Made by a program: the position numbers and the translations under genes
The notes under the pieces: generated by a model
The model's input: only the letters and a program-made list of their open reading frames with translations
What the model was told of the DNA's origin: nothing
The model's database searches: none
Part shown: in pieces, positions 8,001 to 17,000 of the stretch
Layout: every line of letters begins with the position of its first letter
Position numbering within the stretch: the first letter of the stretch is position 1
Assembly (NCBI GenBank): GCA_030618505.1
Contig: JAUXDF010000019.1
Span: forward strand, 1 to 17,320
Direction: 5' to 3'
DNA length: 17,320 nt
Source: Spongiibacteraceae bacterium
GTDB taxonomy: Bacteria; Pseudomonadota; Gammaproteobacteria; Pseudomonadales; PIVM01

Positions 8001-11000
8001 GTCAGCTTGGCTGGCTTGAACGGCGGTCTGCATGGTAAAAACTATCTGGAAGAGGGGTGTCTGGCTGGTATCACGAGGCACATTAAGTTCTTCGACCAGA
8101 CGCTCAAAGGGCAGATCCTGATGTTGATAAGCGCCCAGGGTAACATCTTTAACTTGTTGCAGATTAGCAATAAAGGATTGATCGGGGTCTACCTCGGTAC
8201 GCATCACCAGGGTGTTAACAAAAAATCCGATCAAGCCCTCCAGTTCCTGACGAGGACGGTTGGCTATCGGGCTGCCTACACAGATATCATTTTGACCGCT
8301 GTAACGATGCAGCAAAATCTGAAAGGCGCTGAGTAAGGTCTGGAACAGTGTTGCTCCCTGCTCGCTGGATAAACGTCGAAGTTGTTCCGTCATCTCCTGA
8401 TCGAAGCTGAAAGAAATCGTATGACCACTGGCGTCCATAATGGGTGGGCGGGAGTGATCCGTGGGCAGTGCTAGCGGTGCTGCGTTCTTGAGCTGGTCGC
8501 GCCAATAATCGATTTGTCCTTCAAGTACCTCATCGCTGAGCCAGTTTCGTTGCCACTGCGCGTAGTCGGCATATTGAATGGGCAGTGGGTTTAAAGGCGC
8601 TGGCAGGTTCTGTTGATGACTGGCATAAAAGATAGCCACCTCTCTGGCAATAATATTGATAGATAAACCATCGGAAATAATATGATGCATGGAAACCAGC
8701 AGCGCATATTCGTTGTTGCCGAGCGCCAGTAGCTGTGCTCTGAACAGAGGGCCCTGTTTAAGATCAAAGGGACGCAGCAAATAGTTGATTGCATATTGCT
8801 GGAGATCGTCAACATCCTCTTCAGTGATATTAACAAGCTCCAGCACTTCATCGGGGGTTGCAGTGATTAGCTGTCGGGCCTCGTTGTTGTCCAGGGTGAA
8901 AATTGTGCGTAACGATTCATGTCGTTCTACCAGGCAGGTAAAGGCTTGTTTAAGTGCCTTGATATCAAGCTCGCCACTCAGACGAAGCGCCATAGGCATG
9001 TTGTACATCGCGGTGTTGGGGGTGATCTTGTCGATAATCCATAAACGCTGTTGAGCAAAAGATAGTTGCAGTGGCTCTTCGCGACTGATTGGCTCAATGG
9101 GTGGCGCGCTGGTGATAAGATTACTGCCGCTTTTGATGGCCTCGCTTAACTGTGCAACGGTCGGTGCTTCAAAAATAACGCGGATCGGCAGTTCTATTTC
9201 CAGCTGTTCTCTGATACGCGCAATGACCTGTGTGGCCAGTAGCGAGTGACCGCCAATCTCAAAGAAGTTGTCGTTAATGCCAACTTGTTCAAGCCCCATG
9301 ATTTGTGCCCAGATATCAGCAATCAGGCTTTCGTTATCATTGCGTGGTGCGACATATTCAGCCGCACTGTGCAGACTTTCATCCGGTGCTGGTAATGCTT
9401 TACGATCCACCTTGCCATTGGGTGTTAGAGGCATGGTGTCCAATAACATAAAGGCGGTAGGCACCATATAGTCAGGTAGACTTTGGCGCAGGTGCGTTTG
9501 TAATACCACCGTTTCGACGGGCTGTTCGGCATTGCTAGCAACAATATAAGCAACCAGCAGGGCATTACCGCCTTCACCGCTGACAGCATGGACAACACCC
9601 TCTTTGACCTCAGGGTGTTTATTTAAAATAGTTTCAATCTCGCCCAGCTCAATTCGAAAGCCACGTACTTTTACCTGATTATCAACACGACCAAGACATT
9701 CAAGACGACCGTCTGGCAGGTGGCGCGCCAGATCACCGGTGTTATAAATTCGTTGGCCGCCGGTGGGGTCTTCATCGATAAAAGGGTTGTCGACAAAAAC
9801 CGCCTGGGTCAGATCATCGCGGCCAAGATAACCAAAGGCAACACCATCACCACCAATCCACAGCGCACCGGTAACGCCGGCTGGCACGGGTTGCATCGCG
9901 TCATCAAGAATAAACATCGAGGTATTGGCAATCGGTGTTCCAATGGAAACATTACCACCTTCAATTTTTTCTGGCAGATGGTAGACAGAAGACCACACGG
10001 TGGTTTCGGTGGGGCCATACATATTGTAAACATCAACACCGCGATCAATTAACTGATTCGCCAAAATGGGTGGTAAGGGCTCCCCACCACACAGACCCTT
10101 AAGCGGCCGGGGTGAGCGCCAGCCACCATTGACCAGCATATGCCAGGTCGCAGGAGTGGCCTGCAAAATAGTGATTTGCTGATCCTGGATTAATTGCGAC
10201 AGGGCACGATCATCCATAGCATCCATACGGCTGGCGATGACCACTTTGGCACCCAGCAATAGCGGCAAGAACAACTCCAGTCCGGCAATATCAAAGGACA
10301 AGGTTGTGACCGCCAGCATGGTGTCTTTGGCGCGTATACCCACACTGCGCTCCATGGCAAGCAGGAAGTTTACAAAAGCCTGTTGAGGGATGGCGACGCC
10401 TTTGGGTTTGCCAGTGGAGCCGGAGGTGTAGATGGTATAGGCCATAGGCTTGTCGGCCTGGGGGCGAATATTCGGATTGTCACGGTTTTGTTTGGCGATC
10501 TGCTCGGCTTCACTGTCTATGCAGATCAGACTGGCTTGCTCTTTTGGCAAACGTTCGAGCAAGTTTTGCTGGGTAATCAACACTTTTAGATCCGCTGATT
10601 CAATAACGTATTCGGTTCGCTCCTGTGGGTATTCCGGATCAATCGGTACATAAGCGGCGCCGGCTTTAAGTACTGCAACCAAACTGACCAGCATCTGCTC
10701 CGAGCGCTCAAGGCAAACACCGACCAGGGTGTCGCTTTGCACGCCGTGGGCAACAAGATAGTTGGCCAGTTGATTAGCTTGCTCGTTAAGCTGGTGGTAG
10801 CTGAGCTCTTGCTGATCAAAGACGACTGCGCCCTGCTCAGGAGTAAGTTCGGCTTGTTGCTCTATCAATTCGTGAACCAGCGCCTTGCGTGGGTAATCTG
10901 CCGCAGTCTGGTTCCAATCACTTAGCACTTGTTTGCGTTCATGGCTTTGTAGCAGAGGCAGTGTGCCGGTGGCGGCCTCAGGCTGTTTGACGATTTCCTG

Positions 11001-14000
11001 CAGCAGGCGTTGAAAATGTCCCGCCATGCGCTCAATGGTGCTGTGCTCAAACAGCGCTGCACGGTATTCAAGGTTGGCAAAAATCTGTCCTTCGGACTCG
11101 GCCATACTTAAGGTGAGATCAAATTTGGCGGCGGTTTCCAGCCCTTCGCTGGACAGTGCGGACAGGCTAAGATCGCCGAGCTGCAGGTCATCAAGGCTGC
11201 CGTCGGCAGCGCCGGTATTTTGTAGAATAAACAGTACCTGGAAGAGCGGTGAGTTGCTCATGTCCCTCGGCACATTGAGTTCTTCAACCAGGCGCTCAAA
11301 GGAGACATCCTGATGCTGATAAGCTTCGAGCGTACTTTGTTTTACTTGTTGCAGGGTTTGCTGGAAGCTGTCTTTGGGATCCATTTGATTGCGTAACACC
11401 AGGGTGTTGGCAAAAAAACCAATCAAAGGTTCCAGTGCTTGTTGGGTGCGATTGGCGATGGGGCTACCCACGCTGATGTCCTGCTGGCCGCTGTAGCGTG
11501 ATAACAAAAGCTGGAAGGCGGTCAGCAGAGTCATAAACAGGGTGGCGCCGTTTTTGGCAGTGAGATTCTGTAATTGTTGACTTAACTGTGCATCCAGCTG
11601 GAAGTTATAAACCAGACCACGAGCATCCATTTGTGGTGGGCGTGGATGATCAAGTGGTAATTCAAGCTGTGGCACATTGACTAGTTTGTCTTTCCAGTAA
11701 GCCACTTGCTGATCCATCACTTCGCCGCTGAACCACTGCTGCTGCCAGGCGCTAAAATCAGCATATTGAATCGGTAGCTCAGGCAGTGGAGAAGGAAGAT
11801 CCTGACTAAAGGCAACATAGAGCATTGCCACTTCGCGCATCAATACATTCAGTGACCAGCCATCGGAAATGCTGTGGTGCATGGAAGCCAGCAGGGCGTA
11901 GTCCTGGCTATCGATAACGTGCAATAGTTGTACTTTAAACAGCGGGCCTTTATTCAGCTGGAAAGGCGCCATCAAAAATTGTATGGCCTGCTTTTGCAGG
12001 GTTTCAGTGCTGTTGTCGGCAAGTTCTAATTGCTCGAGCTGCCAGCCTTCGGCGGGGCTGATAATCTGACGAGCTTCACCATCGATTAGTTCAAAATGGG
12101 TGCGCAGGCTTTCATGGCGTGCAACGACTTCGGCAAAGGCACGCTCCAGTACCTTGATGTCTAAAGTGCCGCTGAGTCTAAGTGCTAGCGGAATGTTGTA
12201 CATCGGGCTGCCGGGCTGAATTTGATCAATTAACCACAGGCGCTGTTGGGCAAAGGAAAGTGGTGGTGGGGCGTCGCGATTTGTGGGCTCGATAGAGGGT
12301 AATTGTCGGCTGCTACTGGAATCGCTTAGCAGGCGTTCGGCAAGTGCCGCAATGGTGTTGCGCTCAAATAATTCGCGTAACTGAATTTCAATATCCAGGG
12401 TTTCGCGAATGCGTGAAACCACGCGGGTTGCCAATAAAGAATGACCGCCGAGTTCAAAGAAGTTGTCATTAACGCCAATCTGCTCAAGCCCCAACACTTC
12501 CTGCCAAATGGCGGTCAGGTGTTGTTCGGTTTCATTGCGAGGCGCCAGGTACTCAGTTGAAAGCCCATCTGAAAGATCTGGATCCGGAAGTGCTTTACGG
12601 TTGGCTTTGCCGTTGGGAGATAGCGGAATTTCATCCAGGCAGATAAAAGAGTTAGGGATCATATATTCGGGCAGATGCTCGCCCAGATATTGTCGCAATT
12701 CAGTTGAGTCGGGCTCGACATTTTCAGCTACCAGGTAGGCAATGATCAACACATTGCCTTCACCCATATCTTTGGTGATTACAATAGTTTCCTGAACCTC
12801 GGGGTGTTGATGCAAAACGGTTTCAATTTCGCCGAGCTCAATCCGTAGTCCACGTACCTTAACCTGGAAATCAACACGGCCAATATAGTCGATATTACCA
12901 TCGGGCAAATAACGACAAAGGTCGCCGGTTTTATACAGTCGTGGTGAAGGATGGCCATCTTTGGCGAAGGGATTTTCAATAAAAGTTTCGCGGCTTAATT
13001 TTTCACGGTTTAAATAACCGCGCGCCAGTTGTATGCCGCCAATATACAGTTCACCGACAATTCCCACTGGTACTGGGTTAAGGTTTTCATCAAGAATATG
13101 TAGCTGCGTGTTGGTCACCGGCTTGCCAATGGGCACGCTGCTGTAATGGCCGTTTGCCTCGCAGGCAAAATAGGAAACATCCACTGAAGCTTCCGTGGGG
13201 CCATAGAGGTTATGCAGTTCCATCTTTGGCAGGCGTGTAAAGAAACGGCGCTGGTGTTCCATTTGTAGTGCTTCGCCCGAGCAGAACACCCGGCGAATAC
13301 TGTCGCAATCTTCAATCGCATCAGCCTGTAAAAACAGCCCTAACATAGATGGGACAAAATGCAGGGTGGTAATGCCTTGCTGCTGAATGATATCGCGCAG
13401 GTAATCGGGATCTTTGTGGCCTTCCGGTTTGGCGTAAACCAGTTGTGCGCCAACAATTAGCGGCCAAAATAGCTCCCACACCGAGACATCAAAACTGTAA
13501 GGCGTTTTTTGTAATACCCGATCAGTCGCATCAAGCGGGTAGGTGCTTTGCATCCACAGCAGGCGGTTGATAATTCCCTGATGGGGTACCATCACCCCTT
13601 TGGGTTTGCCAGTTGAGCCAGAAGTGAAGATAACGTTAAACAGATCGCTGGTATCGTTACTGTGCACCGGGTTGTTGCTGTTTAGCTGTGACCAGCATTC
13701 GCTGTCGGCATCAACACAGATAATGTTTGCATTACTTTCCGGTAAGCGACCTTTGAGATGCTTCTGAGTTAGCATCATGCTGACCTGCGTATCCTCCATC
13801 ATAAAACCGAGGCGATCAAGCGGGAACGAGGGGTCGAAGGGGACATACGCTGCGCCAGCTTTTAATACAGCCAGGAGTGCAGCGGACATTTCCAGCGAGC
13901 GTTCCATGCAAACGCCGACCAGTTGCCCTTCGCCAATACCGGCTTCCATTAAATAATGTGCCAGCTGGTTGGCCTGCTCGTTGAGGGCTTGATAGCTAAG

Positions 14001-17000
14001 ACTCTGGTCATCAAACACCAGTGCTATCGCATCGGGTGATTTATCTACCTGAGTTTCAAACAGCTGCTGAATGGTGGCGGGCGCATCATAATCGACCGCT
14101 GTATTGTTCCAACTATTACTGTCGGTGCTGATCAGTTCACGACGTTCTTGCTTCGTAATAAATTGCAGGCCGCCGATGGTTTCCATGCCAGCAATTAATT
14201 GTTCGCTGAGGTGTTTAATTCTCTCCAGAAAATCGCAGTCGAGGAAAATATCATTGCGATAACGCAGGTGCAGTACGCCTGAATCTGCGCGCACCAAAAA
14301 TTGTACGCAGTCATCAATTTCATGGGGAAGGTAAACGTCGGCGTGTAAATCCCTGCCGTAAATGCTGAGCTGGGTGGCATAGGTGAGCAGGTTAAACAGG
14401 AAGTTAACACCACCGGCTGAGACCATCGGGCGCTGTGACAGCAGGGATATTTTAGTGTGATCCTGGCGCTGTTGGGTAAACTCGACGCTGGCGGCAAATA
14501 AATCGCTGATATTGCAATCACTGCCCATGAGCTCCGGCGAGAATACAAAGGGCGGGGATTCCATATAACAACCAACACCGCCGAGCTGCTCCCTGCTGCG
14601 ACCGCCGAGGGTATCTCGCATCATAAAGTCGCTGTCGGGGCGGCAGTAATAGTTGATCATCAAGGCATAGATGGCCCTAAAGTAAACCGTTGGCGTAATA
14701 CGCTTTTTGAAACAGTAGCGGCCAATATCCTTCATGTGTTCGGCTGAGAGTTGCAAGCGCTGAATCAGAAATTCACTATCGGGTTTTGCAACTGTTGACA
14801 TTGGAAAGTTTAAGGCCGAAACCGGCGCTAGCGCCTGCTGCCAAAATTCCAGTGTCTCGGTGGTATCAAATTCCTGCCGTGACTGAGTAATAAAATCCGG
14901 GAAAATATCTTCGGTCAAATTAATGTCATCGCCATGTTGTTTGGCAAGATAGTTGGCGGTGCTTTGAGTTACACAGTTGGCAATACCGAAGCCGTCAAGG
15001 TAGGCATGGTTGCTGGCACAAATTGAAATATATTTGTCGCTATCCACTTTTAATAATTCAAAGGTGATGACCGGATCATTGTCCAGGTCATAACTTTTGT
15101 AGATGAAATTATCAAAATATTTCTTGAGTGTTTTTTCGCTGGGCTGCTCGTCACTGAAATCAATATAGCGAAAATTTACAGGGACATTTTTTTGCACAAA
15201 CATATACGCAGGATCGGTATAGGTCTTATTGCTGGTAACAATTTTTGCTCGCAGCACTGCATAGCGATCAACAACCCTTTGCAGTTCTTCTTGCCAGGAA
15301 TCAAGGTTTATTTCACCGTCGAACTCAAAGGTAGCTCCGACACTGTTGGATGTGGTTTCGGGGTTCATTGAGGCGGCGAGATAAAAATCCTGCACGGTCG
15401 GTGGTAGCGGCAATATGCGATCAACACTTTGAGGGTCGATGCCGAGAGATTCGATCAGCTCGGCGGTGGTCGCTAGTGGCAACTCATTGATAGTTTGTGA
15501 GGGTTGCTTAATCAAGGCCTCAAGAATAATTAAATAGTGGCGCATCATGCGCGCGATGGTGTCTTCATCAAAGAGATCGGTGTTGTATTCGACGCCACCT
15601 CTTAGTTGGTCCTCTGCAAACTCGACCAGATTAAGTGTTAGGTCCCATTTGGCGACCACGTTGCCGCTATCGAGGGAACTGACTTGAAGACCGGCAAATT
15701 GGTTGCCAATCAGCTCTTCAATGTCTTTGTCCTGCATGGCATTGAGCAGCTGGAAAGAAACCTGTGCAACCGGTGGGTGGCTGAGATTTCTATCGAGTCC
15801 CAATTCATTCATGGTCATTTCAATGGGGACGTGCTCATGGGCGAAGGCACCCAGGGTTGCAGATTTTACTCGTTGCACCACTTCATCAAGCTGTGGATCA
15901 CCATCAAGATCACTGCGAATAATTAGCGAGTTAACAAAGAAACCGATCAGTGGTTCCAGCTCCGTTGCACTTCGTCCGGCCAGTGGGATACCAACACAAA
16001 TATCCGTCATGCCAGAGTGGCGAGCCAGTAATAACTGAAAGGCCGCCAGTGTGGTCATAAACAAAGTGCTACTTTGTTGTCGACTGAAAGCCGACAGGTT
16101 TTTTGCCAGCTCTGCGGGAATATCAAAATGGTAGTTGGCACCGTTATAGGTTTGAATCGCAGGTCTTGGTCTGTCGGTTGGTAGACGTAATAATAGCGGT
16201 GCACCTTTGAGATTATCTACCCAGTAACCCAGTTGTTGTTCGAGTATCTCGCCCTGCAGCCAGTTACGCTGCCAATAAGCGTAATCTGTGTATTGTATCG
16301 ATAGTGCAGGTAGTGGAGATGGCAGCTGGTTTTGAAAAGCGGCGTAAAGCTGTATCAACTCCTGAAATAATATCTGAGTGGACAGACCATCGGTGATGAT
16401 GTGGTGCATATTCAAGAGCATCACATGTTCGTCTTCAGCCAGTTTAAGCAAGCCCACCCTAATCAGCGGGCCCTCGCTGAGATTAAACGGTTTTAGCACG
16501 TTCTGTTGCGCACGCTGTTTTGCTTGTTGCTCTCGCTCTTCGGCAGCTAAGTTCGAAAGGTCTTCGACAGGCATATCAAAGGCTGTTGGATTGTTAATAA
16601 CCAATACAGGTTCACTGTCGACTTTATCAAATGTGCTACGTAGCGATTCGTGGCGGTGAATAATGTTTTCAAAGGACAAACGAAGTAGCTCGGCATTTAG
16701 CGTGCCCTTAATGCGTAGTGCAAAGGGTAAATTGTAAGCGGCGTTACCCGGATCGAGTTGGTCGAGGAACCACAGTCGTTGTTGCGCGTAACTGACCGGC
16801 AGACTGCCATCGCGTGGTGCGCTTTCTATCGCAGGTAGAACAAAATAATCCTGCCCCTGTTTTTCTTCTATCAGCTGTGTGATTTGTGCAATGGTGGTGG
16901 CTTCAAAAAGATCACGCAGCGCCATATCAATATTAAAACTCTGGCGTACGCGTCCGGCGATCTGGGTGGCATTAAGCGAATGCCCGCCCAAATCAAAGAA

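Noticed and set aside
5883..12299. Direct DNA repeats as a mobile element or tandem repeat array
   Set aside because: The similar stretches fall at equal positions in C, A and T domains and reflect homologous NRPS modules; no transposase or terminal inverted repeats are present.
14133..15455. C* as an ordinary epimerisation (E) domain
   Set aside because: E domains follow a T domain and precede a C domain. C* follows C1 and precedes an A domain, and I do not see the typical E motifs such as the GHGRE signature.
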